A stretch of 64,000 nt of DNA from Adiantum capillus-veneris (GCA_014529385.2 CM043954.1:98292747-98356746); one strand, 5' to 3'; shown: positions 13,058-27,000, counted from the first letter of the stretch. The notes: generated by a model not told the origin, from the sequence alone. A program made the numbers and translations.

Positions 13058-13636
13058 TGTAATGCAGATAGTGTGTCGTGCTCTCTACAGTGGGTGCTCC
13101 TCAGTGCAATGTGCATGACAATCTCACTCAAAACAGACTGAAAACAAGAAACAATAGACAACAACTGAGCTCACAGAGACACAACAGCGATAGTTGACCA
13201 CAACAAATGACTCGACTATCTCAAACAACTGATACAGACTCTGGCATGGCAGCACACTCAGCTCCAGCCCAGGACTCTCAGGTACAATGGGGTGTCAAGG
13301 CTCAGATGTGCAAGGATGGTGAAGAGCTGTGTGTTTATACTCACTCTAGACGACTAGGTAAAGATAATCATGACCAAACCGCTACTACTCATATATGCAA
13401 CCATAAAGAGCCACCAACGGCTCATAAATGGCAGCATCTAAGTCTATCTCCACTGAGTGGTGGTGGTGACCTGGCCACGATGTCCACTAGACCACCGTAT
13501 CCCTGCCACGTGTCATTGCCCAGCGAGTCCGCCCAGTGTGAACCAACCATCCAATGTGAACCGATCAACCAAAGACCAACTATAAAGTCCAAAATGTACT
13601 AACTGTCCTGTGAAAGTGACACTGTAGCCTGCTACA
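13058..13636 (-). repeat. T1 5' LTR
   Basis: 579 bp, minus strand, begins TGTAGCAGGCTACAGTGTCA and ends near GTGTGTCGTGCTCTC mirrored at 13080. Related to LTRs at 31594, 43946, 54399 and 58994. Includes a CACGTGGC-type box near 13505. Confidence 0.88.
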
Positions 13637-15160
13637 CCCCAAAAGCATGCTCCCAAAAGAATTTGATAGCTCCAATGTCCAACTTTCTTGTGTAGAAGAA
13701 TTGGCACTGTGGCAAAGTAGAAGCTCTACTGAAGAGAATCTTCAGATATTGTAATCAATATTTGGTGTGCCTTTTCACAATTTGGATATGTTGTGGAAGA
13801 ATTAAGTTCAGAACAGGTCTGAGTTGGAAGTTTTGAGCAAAAAAAGCTTTTCATCCGTAGTTGCCTAACCTTCATCGCCCCTCATCCAGCTCTTGCCTCT
13901 CACTCTCTCGTCCTCTTGCCCTTAGGCTCTCGCCCCTCGCCACACTATCCAGCCATTCATCCTTCGCCTCTCTCTGTCGCCCATGGCTACTCGTCATTCA
14001 CCTTCACCCATTGCTCGCCTTTCACCTTTCGCGCATCACTGCCTCGCCCTCGCCCCTCGCCATCAAGCCCATTGCTGCAATAGACTTTCGCCCTTTGCCA
14101 TTCAGCACATGCATTTAATACTTCTCATTGGCCCCGACCACAGGACATTTTTCCAACAATTTAAATTATCAGGCGTGAGGCCCAGCGGTTTAATTTATCA
14201 AGCGTACAACCTGTGAGACTTTTTAAAACAAGGTGAGGAGGCACAAAGGCCTACTAAGTTAAAGGGAGATGGGAAAGAGTAAGTTTAATTACATGCCTAC
14301 AATCACATGGAATTTTGTTGTCCTTTAATATGAAATTGTATTATCTATCATACATATTTAATCACAAATGGTTATATATATTACGAAGGGCCCCACTTAA
14401 ATAATGTGGAAGATGCATTACACGTCAACATTTTGAAACAGAATAATATGAGAAGGAAGTAAAATAAAAACAACAAAATTAAAAATTAAAACAAAAAAAT
14501 ATTTTAGTGTTTTCTTCATAAAGAAAGATAAATTTAATAAACATAGAAAATAATAAAACTAGTGAAATGATCTTTATAAAGTTTCTAAATGAAAGATCCC
14601 TTTATCAATACCTCACATCGGGAATTAAACTCTTATGAATACACTTTTTAATTGAAAAAGGTGAATGCAACTTTGGACATAGTATTTAAAAGACCATCAT
14701 TTCTTTCTATTCACAAGACTGTTAAGTTACCTAGGGACACTCGTCAAGCAATGAAAATTGAATGACTTTCACCCATAGTGCACTAAGGCCTTTAGCAGGC
14801 CAAAAACGAAGGAAGCCAAAATACCCACACTGCGTAGCTACTAAACGGCTTCCCCTATCTACGCAACCATTTAGCAGGACAACACTATCCCTGCACACAG
14901 CCTGACTCACAGCATCCTTGGTCTGTGGCAGTCTCTAGCATCAAGCGGACGCAGAGGCACTGAGAGAAACAAGAGGATCTTGCAGCGCAGGCAAAGTATC
15001 TGAAGGCCGCAAAATTTGGAGCTAATAATTGGGGATTGTGCAGATGTATCTGAATGTGCTTAAAACTAAACATTCTATTTCGCCCTCCGTCAGTTTGCCG
15101 AGTGAATTCGTTACCTACGGCAGTTTTAACTTTTCCCTAAGAGTCAGTATTTTGCTGTAC
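13637..15160. other. Non-coding stretch, C-rich short repeats then AT-rich DNA
   Basis: 13861-14110 holds degenerate CTCGCCCCTCGCC units related to the family T minisatellite. 14200-14700 is AT-rich without a convincing frame. 14750-15160 has no recognised gene. It may be intron of the callose synthase gene, but no exon was found. Confidence 0.5.
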
Positions 15161-15548
15161 CACTAGTTCGCTATACTACCACTCTCCAGGACGGTGAGTG
15201 GTCTTGTGGCGGGCAATCTGTAGCAAGACTACAGTGTCACCCACTAGACTAGACAAGCAATTACAATTGGTAATGGGTGGACTCTCGCCTAGAATGACAC
15301 GTGGCAAGAGTGGTGGTCTAGATGACACTGTGGCCAGTCCATCTCCGCCACAGTTTGGAGATAGGTGCCGCTGGATTGTCTGGGATATTTGAGTTATCTG
15401 TTGGCTGCCCTTTATGGTTGTACATATGCTCAGTTTGTTTTAGTCATTGTATGTTTTTAGACATCCTATGAGTCTGAAATTTGGAGTCCACGCATATTAC
15501 ACTGAGGCGCACCCACAGTAGAGAGCATGACACACTTTCCCTGCTACA
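15161..15548 (+). mobile_element. Family T 3' end and 3' LTR remnant (T2)
   Basis: 15161-15218 resembles the sequence just before the T5 3' LTR (GACGGTGAG, GGCGGGCAA). The LTR starts at 15219 with TGTAGCAAGACTACAGTGTC and ends at 15548 ..CTTTCCCTGCTACA. It is about 330 bp, shorter than the 560 bp of other copies, so it has an internal deletion. No target duplication is visible. Confidence 0.75.
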
Positions 15549-17066
15549 ATACTACATAAACACAGACAGTGGCAACGAAACAAGCCCTTAAGAAATCCCC
15601 AAAACAGTTAATGAGAGCAATAGAGATGGACATGGATGAACCTTAGTACTCAATTTATATACTATAGTGAAGCGTTGGCAGCATACCAGTGACTCTGACA
15701 CAAAGGAGCATCAATAATTTTTGTAGACAGAGTAGATATGCTGAATGGTGCGGTGATGATATCCTTACTAATGGAAGGAAGCTGAATAGATACACAGCAA
15801 GCTCGGATGCCGCTGGAAAGGAAAGTAAGAGTGGGACTAACACTCAACTGTCACTCCCAAAAGTGTATTGTCCTCTGGTCCAATTGAGTTCAACAAATAG
15901 AACAGCTCTCCAAGCCAAACCATCCAAAGGATCGGCCTCCCAAATCCATCGGACTGAAGTAGTTACGTCAGCAGTAACCAATGTAGACACTGTAGCCAGC
16001 TACAAGTTTCGCACCTCTAATCAACTCACCATCCAGAGGCAAGAGACTACTAGAATGAGCTGAAACTGAAATTGAACTAGTAGAGTATGTTCAAGTGAAA
16101 AGCTGGAAGACCAGGCCTTTAGCACTAGTTCATAGTCTTGAGCTAGGTGTGTTGCCAGCCTCTCACTCTTGTAGCTGAAATTGAATACTGAGGTTCAGCT
16201 ATTTTGAGTCTCTGCTTTTTTTGTGTATTAATTATGGCTAATTCTAGTCTTGTTGTTCCATTACCATTGTCTGTGCTGTATTACATGTGGTCATTGTTTT
16301 CTTTCAGTGAGGCTTCTTGCATGTGCATAGAGAACCCATAAAGGTTCCACAAAGCATGCCAAATTTGTGGTGCTGTGCCGACTAGACTCACTAGACTGGT
16401 GTGGACAGATGTGATATGGTTGATGATATGCTATACATACCCCGAATCATGGAAGCTGAATACATATATAGTGTGTCAGAATGCCACTGCAGCAAACAAG
16501 TGAGTGTGCGCTTACGGTGGAAGATTTTTTTCATCATTTAGTTAGTTCTTGGTAAACCTATTTTACTCTTCCACCTTTTTTACACTCCAAATTTGGACTT
16601 GTAGCACAAGATCTGGAGGAAGTCAGGTGCTTTAAGTAAAAGCTACTAATAGAAATCTCATATTTCACAAGAGGTATTTGTACATTGTTAGTCATAATGC
16701 CTTCGATAAAATCTAGAAATAGAAGTCAATAAGTAGAAGGAGATAGGGTTCTGAGAACTCGAGTACTTTCTCATACATCAACCACCATCCTACAAAACAA
16801 GTCCATGAAAACTGTTTCCACGATGTCATGGATTGTAACGAAACAAGCGAATGGACATGAATATCCACGACCATTATCAGCCTCAAGTATCTAGTAACAT
16901 CACTACCCGCCCCTTAAATAAACTTGACTGCACAATCCCACTTGCTAAGATTTTTCAACACACTTATGCTAAAGCTTTGATTTTGCAGAAGATCGATTTT
17001 CGTGATTTAGAACATTATTACATAGCCTTTCTAAGTGAGGAAGTACACAATCTGACGAATTCTAAC
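15549..17066. other. Probable callose synthase intron, no gene recognised
   Basis: An open frame at 15689-16063 (+) has no recognisable domain. The next callose synthase exon should lie on this side of exon 9 but no TPYY or PDEW-type segment was found here. Confidence 0.45.
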
Positions 17067-17218
17067 CTGAAGGATACCATGTTTTGAATGTTTGGAGCGG
17101 ACGGCATTTCCATAAAGAGCGAGCTTGCAAAAAATGTCAAACGACGTCTTCCTTCGGAATTTGTGGGAATGTCAACAGCAGACTCTTCTGGAAGCATCAG
17201 AAGTCGCAATCTCTTGAT
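17067..17218 (-). CDS. Callose synthase exon 9
   Basis: A 152-bp exon starting IKRLRLLMLPEESAVDIP, then EGRRRLTFFASSLFMEMPSA and NIQNMVSF. The family has LLLTxKESAxxxPxNLEARRRxxFFxNSLFMDMPxAPxVxNMLSFSVLTPYY at this place, directly before the catalytic domain. Acceptor ..TCCTTTCAG, donor GTTAGA. It ends with AG of a probable Ser codon, so the next exon should start with T or C; it was not found between 13.6 and 17.0 kb. Confidence 0.93.
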
Positions 17219-18009
17219 CTGAAAGGAAACAAACTTCTCTTGTACTGATTGGACTCAAACGATGGAGGCTCATCATTGGAGATGGGTGTCAGACTCTTGA
17301 TTCATTCTAAGTCTTTATGTTGTAGAATCTCATTTACTCTATTTTCTCTTTTGGAATAAGAAATTGCACTTTTGTCTTGTGTCTGTGTTGTTGTGACAAT
17401 GTGGAGGAATCGAGTCTTTGCACTATAACATGTCATTGATGTGGATGACTATACAGTTGTTTCTTCGCAAAAGGATATATGAATTTCATTTTAAGTAAGC
17501 TTCTCTGATTAATTTTTTCTTTCCACATTTTTCCTCAATATTTTTGTTGCACACTACCTTACAATCCAGGAATATCTGAATGCTAGTTGAAAAGTACCTG
17601 TTTCACCAGTTTTGTAGATGCCTGAGGAGCATAATAAAGTGCTATTGAGTCAAAAAGCTCCCTATGCATTCCATGTGAACTGAAAGGGATTCTTGAGGAA
17701 CAATCCATGCATTTATCCAAAAGCTCTATACCATGTTCACAATAACTGAAATCATATAAAACCAAGATTTTTGAATTGGACTTCGCAGAAGTTAGAAAAA
17801 AGAGTATATATGTATCAACTTTTCATTATATAATTCGCTGTAGTGCAAAAAATCGGAGAGGAGGAGAATATTTACGAGACATCTCTGCAGGAAGGAAATG
17901 GGAGGTAAATTTCACTGAGGCGGTGCATACACCCTTGGGGGACGCCTATTGGCTACTCCTCATCTCTCCGAAGGTCAGGTGTGCACACAACATTACAACC
18001 CCACAACCC

Positions 18010-18064
<55 letters not shown>

Positions 18065-21000
18065 GAAAACGTGCCAATATGGATGCTTCATATATCTGGC
18101 CAAATTCTTTTGTATGTATTAATCTTCTGTTTGAAGATTAATGCATACGTCACATACCACATGCCCCAACCAAGAATACTGGGAAATTGTATAGATTAAA
18201 GTTCTAGCCCCCATCCAAATGGGTAGCGGAATATAATCATCATCTTGTAATCAACAAGACCCACCTTGTCTATAAAGCATAATTTCTGCGGTATCAGCCT
18301 AGTATAAGAGATGCATGCTTATTCCTGGACACTGGTGAAGGCTAACTCAAGGTTATATCCAGCTACTATCTAGACCATCCTATAGAATTTTCTTGGAAGA
18401 AAGAAATTTACAAATTTTCATAGTGTTTTTCCTATCTCAAAGATCACGGTTAGTACAAAGAGTTCCAATACATACGCTAATGAACATACGATGCTACCAC
18501 ACTCTGCAGAAAGTTGAATAATTAGTACTACAAAACTCAAAATAAACTGGATTGAAAAAGATGCTGAAAATTTATGCCCTTGGTATTGCATAACCTTGCC
18601 AACCAAGCTCCTTGATCCTCTTCGGGATCTACATTGATGAAATTTTAGATTACATACTGCAAGCTGGCGGTGAAGGTGTAGACCTTGGAGGTGCCTCAGT
18701 ACATATGATGCTTTACACTGATGATATTGTTTTGATCTCTGAGTCACAACAGGGCTTACAATGACATCTCGAGGCTCTTGATGACTTTTGTACACAGAGA
18801 GAGCTGACAATGAACTTTGGAAAAACCAAGGTCATGATCTTTCATACTTCTAGGGCAACCAAGAGTGCGGCAGTCTTTATAGCTGCAGGTGGACACGTAG
18901 AAATGGTGGAGTCTTATGCATACTTGGGAGTCAACTTTACCAGCGCACCTGGGCACTGCACCGTCGCAAAGGCAGCTACGAACAGACTCATCATAGGATA
19001 TGTGGCTCTGGCTATGCTAGAGAGATGTCATCAGGCACACTTTCAGGAGCCCCATACCAAGGGGTGGTTCTGCGATATTTCGGTCATTCCAGTTCTAATG
19101 TATGCTGCAACAGTATGAGCCCTTGGACTATCAGCTACCTCATAGATAAATAGACCACATATACGTACAATATCACGCTTGTTCTGAAGCAATCCCTCAG
19201 TACCACACAACATTAGAGAAAATCTAAATACTCCACCTATGCTAGTCGATAATATTTTCTAAACAGATTACCTCATTCACTGGATGAAAGAGATGCCATC
19301 AAATAGACTCACATGCAGAGCTTTCAAGGCCTCCAAACATATTTCAAAGTCAGGCAAGCAGGAGTCTTGGTACTTGCAAGCATAGTTTTTTCAAATGTCA
19401 AACATACTGCATACGCATACAGGTAAGAAAGTATGAAAAAAGTATGATTCAGCCCCGTAGAAAATACTATACGTTGGATTTCATACGCTGTAAAGAAAAT
19501 AGGGGAAAATATGACAACATATATGAATTTCCATTATCTTCAAACATAAGACTTCTGAACATAAAGAGAATACACATTAGAAGCTAGAAGTTACAACTAA
19601 AAGGCTAGAGCACATGCGCACATTCCAAAATTGCCAAAAATTTGGACGTCACAATTTTTTTAGCCTGAAGTATGAAACCCAATCATACTCCCACGTTTGT
19701 AGAAGTATGATTGGACAATCATACGCCTATGCAAAAGACTATGCTCGCAGGTAAAAGAGAGTGGGTTGGAGCACATAATCACCCTTCCACTATGAATCGG
19801 ATTCGCCCTTTATGCAGTGAGAAGAGCAAAGTACTTGGATAGGATCTATGAGAGCTCTACATCATATAGACATGGATCGCACCTAGACAACCTCTTCCCC
19901 CAACGACACTGTATTACAGTGAGCACTTCATGACCATGCGAGACAAGGGGGCTCATCTAGAGACCACACTACATGGACACAGACGTGCCACATAGCTCGT
20001 GAATGGCGATTTGTCAGCTCAGGGTATCGTCACACTGGCTAGAGATAGAGAAAGGAAAAGCATTATCGAACTCAAAGAGTCATCCTTTGAGAGAGTGCGC
20101 TTCTTGGCGCATGGGCTACCTATTTCTATCACAAGAACCATTGTTTCTTTTCTAATAAGGTGTTTGGCTGGTAAACTTTATAATACAGGCTGGATAAGTT
20201 CACAATCTTGTCTTTACTATATTGAATACCTTGCAGATCTCTTTATGTCAATGGTGTAGATCTCAAGCATGTCTTGCATGAGTCTCGAAACTTCATATAA
20301 TTTGCCATGATCATAGTTTTCCTGACATGGAACAAAGCAGAACATCAGTTGCTAACTCAATGAGACACCCTAGAAATTGTCAGAACAATACAAGAACGCC
20401 ATATAGACTTACCAGAAAATCTAAAAGCTTGATAAATTTAAAGTAAAGAAATGGCACGGCATTGAGCTTCAAAAGCTTCAACAGCCTTTTCTCCACAATG
20501 TGCTGATCTAACTCTCTTTTCAACTCCACCATTATTCTGTAAAACAGGGAACTTAAATTTTTTTTGTAACATGTGTGGCAACATCAACTGCAAGAAAAGC
20601 TCGATCAAATTCATGAAAAGTGAAAAATACCTTCTTTCCTGTTCACCAATCACAATGGAATGACATATGAAAAAGAACGTCCTATAGAATTCGTCAATGC
20701 CATCAATCATATATTCTTCAGCGTTAAGTACTTTCACAAGATCATCATTGGTCCAAACATCCGTAACTCGCTTTACTATGTTTATTGCTTTGGGTACCTG
20801 TGATTCCATGATGGTCTCTTCTTAAAATTTGCCAAAGAGCAAGGGTATTCTGAAAATTTCAACAATTTAGAAGCCAAACAGTATCCCCATTCAAGGATAG
20901 ATAGACAACCTTGTGGCTGCTATACATCCCCCAACCCTGGCCCTGAACACATTCCTTGCTAGGTTCTCCCCATCCCCTGCCTGTCTTGCTTTAGGCATGC

Positions 21001-24000
21001 TCCTAGCTGCAGCCCCCACCTGCTTCCTTGGCATGGAGATCTCATTGGTACCTTTATTGAGGACTGTGTGTCCCTTGCCAAGGAGGAGGCTGGGATGCGA
21101 CAGTGCATGGACCCCCCAAACACCACCCCAACGAACCTCTGCCCGCCCCCTTCCCCGAGCATTCTAGGGCAATCCTCAGGGTCCTCTTGATACAGATTTT
21201 GATCTCCCCCTCTCAATTGTGCCTATAGGACTCTGAGTTTTTATGTTGGCTATAAGGGAGAGCACTTCAATTATGCTTCCATGCGACATCATGATAAGAC
21301 AAATGTTGATACTGAAGCAACTTGTTTTCGGGTCCATGCGCTTCTCCTGCCTGCAAAGGGAGACAAGGCCTTAGACTGGATGGTGTCGATCAACAGGAGT
21401 GAACCGAGCCGGTCGTGGATTGCATACGATGCAAGCCTTGAAGTTTACATCAGTGAGAGTGACTTGGTCTGACACACTTGCTAAAGAACTTGTGGCCCTT
21501 AGAGAGGTTTTGCTGTTATTAGCTGGCGCATGCTTGCAGGCATTGCTATAGGCATGGCACGTTTCTTTGAAACGTAGGCTCTTGTTAGGCAGGAGACCTT
21601 TCTATTGGATATTCAACGCCTTTCTATAAGGGAGAGCACTTCAATTATGCTTGCATGCGACATCATGATAAGACAAATGTTGATACTGAAGCAACTTGTT
21701 TTCGGGTCCATGCGCTTCTCCTGCCCGCGAAGGGAGACAAGGCCTTAGACTGGGTGGTGTCGATAAACAGGAGTGAACCGAGCCGGTCGTGGATTGCATA
21801 CGATGCAAGCCTTGGAGTTTACATCAGTGAGAGTGACTTGGTCTGACACACTTGCTAAAGAACTTGTGGCCCTTAGAGAGGTTTTGCTGTTATTAGCTGG
21901 CGCATGCTTGCATGCATTGCTATAGGAATGGCACGTTTCTTTGAAACGTAGGCTCTTATTAGGCAAGAGACCTTTCTATTGGATATTCAACGCCTTGTAG
22001 TCGCTCAGAGACAGACAAATTACTCACCCTCCAAGCTGCTTTCAAAGATGGCTACTTGATGAAGAAAACGATATTGTGTGTCACAGCCTTTGAGAGAAAA
22101 GGTCTTGACAGAGTGCCACTGTCCACCGTTTACCTGTCACCACTGCATCGATACCACCTTGAAGGGAGTAGAGCATTATTTGTTTTGGTCGAGACTCAAG
22201 AAGGATGTGGACGACTTTCTTCGCAGTTGTTTAGTATGCCAAAAGATCAAGTTTGATAGGCATAAGGCACAAGGATTACTACAACCTTTACCCATTCCCA
22301 CCCGCCCCTGGGAAAGTATTGCAATGGATTTCATCTTTGATCTCCCGAAGACATGGAGTGGGCATGATGACATTTGGATTGTCATTGACAGATTTAGCAA
22401 GCAAGCTCATTTTATTCCAATGAAGAAAACAGTCAAACCGCACCATTTAGCCTGAGACAAATACTCTCTGACATGGCATGCCTGAGAACGTACTCTCTGA
22501 CAGAGATCTTTGATTCAGGAGTTTGTTTTGGACGGCTATTTGGGAGAAACATTGGCACACAATTGCAGTTCTCGTCATCTTTCCACGTGCAGACAGATGA
22601 GCAATTTGAGATCGCAAATTCAGTTGTTTTGAATTTATTGAAGTCTTCCATCTCTGATCAAAAGACTCAATGGGAATTTTTTTTGCCTTTGGTGGAATTT
22701 GCCTACAATAACATGGTTCACTCTTCGAAGGGGAAAGCGCCATTTGAGATAATTGAAGGTGCTTAGAAGGTTCCTCCTTTTCTAAGAACTAAAGACAAGA
22801 TTTTTGAGGCAGACCAATACACGAGGGACTTGAACACTGCTTTGGCCAAGGTCCGACGACACAAGAAGGCAACATATCAACATCGACGCGACTTGAAATT
22901 AAAGGAAGTCGATTGGGTGCTCTTACCTTTTGAAAAGGCACGCTTAAGGAAATGAAAGGGAAAGAAGCGGCGTTTTCCAAAGCTTAGCATGAGGTATTAT
23001 GGCCCTTTCCACATTAAAGAAAAGATAAATGACGTCTCCTTCCGACTCAAGCTGCCAGATACTTGGAAGATTCACACTGCATTTCTGGTGAGTCTCTTGA
23101 AACCTTTAAGAGGTGAGGTGCCAGATGATGAGGAATGTCACAAATGGGTGACGTGGCATGGGACATGGGGCAACAGAGTACACACACACACCCGGCTGCC
23201 AGGCCCGTGAAACGCAGAGACAGGCTGATGTGGCAGCAACAAAAAACGCGAAATCTGTGACATGTGCACTGGCAGCTGTACGGCAGCTCCGTGAATTGCG
23301 TCGCAAAAAGCGGAAGGCTGTACAGAATTTTGCTTTAGCGCTAGGGGCTGAAATTAGCAGCTTTTGGCTCACTAGCTTTATTTTTAGAAGCTTTTGGACT
23401 GCAGCTTTTGGGGCTCTGCTTTTGGGCATCCCTTGTCATAATAATCAATATCTAATTCTCCTAAATGATTTTCTCATATTAAAGTGATCATTTAATGTGG
23501 GGAAGTGCCAAGGGAGAAAAAGCTAGAATATTGGTTAAGCTAGCAGACCGGCCACAGTAGGGATCCAAAGGAGGGAAAATAGGGATCCAAAGGGGGGGCC
23601 ATCTGCAAAAGAGCCAAGTGCAACAATGGGCTAAAAAGACCCTAAGGTTCAGTCCATTAAAACTTCCAAAATGCTAAGGTTCCAAAATTCAAAGGTTGTG
23701 TCCAAAGGTCAACCCTAGGGAAAATTGGATGCTTTGTGTGTGCCCTAAAAGTCTTTGCACATCCCTACATGGGAGGGGGCGAGCCCCAAAGGTAGGGGAT
23801 GAGAGAGAAAGCCACACACACACACACAGGCTCCCTTTACACAAAGGGAATGAGGGACACATGTCAGCTCCCTAGGCCAGATGCCCACAAGGTGTGCCCA
23901 ATTCCTATTGGAAGACCCTTGAAGTGGACCAATGAGAATTAAGCTAGAGTAAATGTAGTTTAATTAATTTAAAAACATTTAATAAAAGAAACCAATGAGA

Positions 24001-27000
24001 ATTAAATCTCCTAGAAGACTATTGGGCAGTCTCCCAAAGGATCCAATGAGCATTCAGAAGCCCCATGGCTTGCCTGATTTCTATTGGCCAGGAGACAAAG
24101 GGGTCCAATGAGAGTTTAGTTAATCATTTATTTACCTAAAGCTCTCAGAAAAGGGGAAAGGGGGACACATGTAAGAAGGCTATCACTTATGCTGCTTAAT
24201 ACCTATTGGCTTGACTTGGGGAGGTCCAATGAGGCAAAAGCCAGACCAAATTAGCAGCTAGGGCTCGCCCAAGAGAGAGGGGAGGCTGATTTTTGCTTGG
24301 CATTGACACACACACACACTCACACTTGACCATGTGTGAAGGAAAAATACTCTATCTCCTCCCAAGCTTTAATGGAGAGCTCATCACCTACTCCAAGCTT
24401 GTGAGATAGAAGCCTACATCAACACTCTCTTGGCATGTGGATGCAAATCCAACCAAGAGCCAAACTTCAATGCATGCTCATCTCCTCTACCAAGCTAATT
24501 ACTAAGCTAAGCTATGCTAATATGAGTGATTATGTGAGGAGATGTACATCTTTCTCGTAAGATACTCCTTCTTCCTCTCAATCTACTCTCATACCCTGCT
24601 AGCTCTCACCATCTTCGAAGGTGTGTGAGGTCTTGGGTCTGAGAACGGGGATAATTCAAGTTGTGTTTGATTAAGTGTTTTGCTTGGTGTATGAAGCTTC
24701 CATCTTCATTGCACTAGCTAGTCTTGAAGGAACACAAAGAATTGTATTGTACAATGTCTCTCTTGATGGGAGAAACCATAATACAAAGCCTTTTGGAGGG
24801 GGGACCGGCTCCATGCAAATCCGGTCCTCAACTGTTGTGAATAGCTTAATTTCTCTCTCTTTTGAAAGTATTGTCGATGCTATCTAACTAGGTGTTATGC
24901 TTTTTGTTGCTCTCTCCACCCAAGCACTCTTGTAATTCTCATTAGGAATCTATTCTAATGAAATTCCCACTATGTTCATGCTAATTTCCGCTACACATAA
25001 GTTATTAGGCCATTAAATGTTACATTGGTATCAGAGCTCAAGGTTTCTCTTTTCTTGCTGAAGAAGGGAGGTCCTCAAGCTAGCTACAAATGGTCGGTAT
25101 TATTAATTGCCTGTGAGTAAGTAGAATAGGGATTTTTCAGCCTTGCAGTGCGCCTGCCTTTGTGTAGTTAACGGGGCATCAACGTCGAGAGCTATGGTCT
25201 TAATAGTGGAGTCTTACGGGGCTTGCCTACGGCTTAACCACTATTGAGCTATTAGAAGCTTGACAGGAGCCGGTGCTGTTTTGGTGTCGAAAGACCCTCT
25301 CTTCTATTCCTTGCAATTAATGGTATTCGAGCCGCGGGTACAGTAGCTTGAGTGCTTTTTCTAAAGGGGTAAAGAGGAGTAGCAACTAGGGCTTGAAGTG
25401 CCAAAGTATACCTAAAAAGTTTACACCTAAAATTTGTTAGAATGGCTGACAATAGTAGAGAGAGTGAAATTAATGTTGATAACTTTGATTTTGCTCATGA
25501 GCAAGCTACTAATGATGCTTCAATGCTTGTTAACTATCTTGTTTCTAGGCTTCAACAAGCCATGGGCAATCCATCTCCCCAAAGTGAAGTGCAACGGCAG
25601 CTCCGTGCTCACGGGATTCTCCAAGCTCATCACCATGACGAGAGAACACCTAGGAAGCCTCCTTGTGAGACTACCAAAAGAGGTCTCTCTCCGATTCGGG
25701 AAGAAGAAGAGAATCCGTATGAAAGGCTCAAGAATTTACTTCTTGATGATGCATCTCCTTCCCAAAGGAGAACTCAAGAGCCTCCACCGAAGGAACGAGA
25801 AAGAAGCGAGTCTCCCGCCACCTCGGCGGAGATGGCTCCACGAAGACGGCGGGCTAAACGCTCTCCATCACCACCAAAGCGGAGAAGACCATCGTATTAT
25901 TCTCCTCACCACAATTCAAAGAGGAATGATAAAAAGCAAGAGAAGAGAAAGGCGAGAAAGAGGACACCCTCTTCTCCATCTTCTTCATCCTCTTCCTCCT
26001 ATGAAAGCTATGGTGAAGACGACAAAGATCAAGACAAGAAAAAGGCGAGAAAGAGGTCACCCTCTTCTCCACCTTCTTCAAATTCTTCACCTTCTGAAGA
26101 AAGTGATGGTGCAACTTCTACCCGCAGACAGTGCCTTCAAGGGGCAAGAAGCTTCAGTCACTCTCTTAATCGGGAAATTGAGGCTTCATGTCCAAGGCTA
26201 TGTGGACAAAGAGGACTTCTTTATCTCTCCTCTCAAGCATGAGGATGTAATCCTAGGGGCACCATGGTTTGACCGCCTGGCTGCCGATGTTAAATTTCCT
26301 GAAAGGAGAATCTCCTTTAAGTTCAGGGAAAAAGACATGTATATAGATGCTAAGGAGATGGGTAACACCATCCCCATTGTACATACACCAGCTTTCAACA
26401 AGTCAATAAAGAGCTCTATTTCCGTGTACATGATTTTTGTTAAAGATTCTCAAAATGAACCTAATGCTTTAGCAAAAGAAAATAAAAGCAACCAAAAGGA
26501 ATTAGAGTTATCCAATTTTCTCAAGGGGTTTCAAGATGTTTTTATTGACGACATCCCTTGTGAGCTACCTCCTAAACGAGGTAATGATGACCATGCAATT
26601 GAACTTCTCCCAAGAAGTTCACCGCCTAACAAACCTCCTTATAGAGTTTCTCAAGCTCAACAAGAGGAGATTATGCGGTAAGTGCATGAGTTAGTTGAGA
26701 AGGGCATGGTTAGGCCTAGCTCATCTCCATTTTGCTCACCTGTGCTATTAGTGCAAAAGAAAGACGGCACATATCGTATGTGTGTCGACTATAGAGCACT
26801 AAATAGGATCACTATCAAGAATAGGTTTCCCGTTCCACGGGTAGAAGACCTATTTGATAAGCTACAAAGATCGACCTACTTCAGTAGGATTGACCTAAAA
26901 AGTGGCTATCATCAAATAAGGATAGTTGATCAAGACATTGTAAAGACCGCATTTCGTACTACATTTGGTCTTTACGAATACATTGTCATGCCTTTTGGCT

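Larger units (their letters stand above)
17746..20229 (-). other. Callose synthase intron 7 with LINE remnant
   Basis: 2,484 bp between exons 7 and 8. It holds a homopolymer C-run followed by an A-run (about 18009-18060) and an opposite-strand LINE fragment (18580-20170). Confidence 0.75.

Noticed and set aside
13861-14118. A possible callose synthase exon (KDEW on the minus strand near 13950)
   Set aside because: The segment is a degenerate C-rich repeat; flanking residues do not match the family and no splice borders fit.
15219-15548. A solo LTR of family T
   Set aside because: The bases in front match the interior 3' end of T5 and no target duplication is present, so it is a truncated 3' end rather than a solo LTR.
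15689-16063. A 124-codon plus-strand gene
   Set aside because: No domain, no codon or homology support, and it lies in decayed non-coding sequence; left as unassigned.
20438-20809. A single 123-codon minus-strand gene
   Set aside because: The frame reads through two introns; the callose synthase exons 5 and 6 use it only in part and in different frames.
25434-26681. A 415-codon protein from the first ATG at 25434
   Set aside because: Its first part is out of frame with the gag starting at 25442; only the stretch from about 26131 matches protease.
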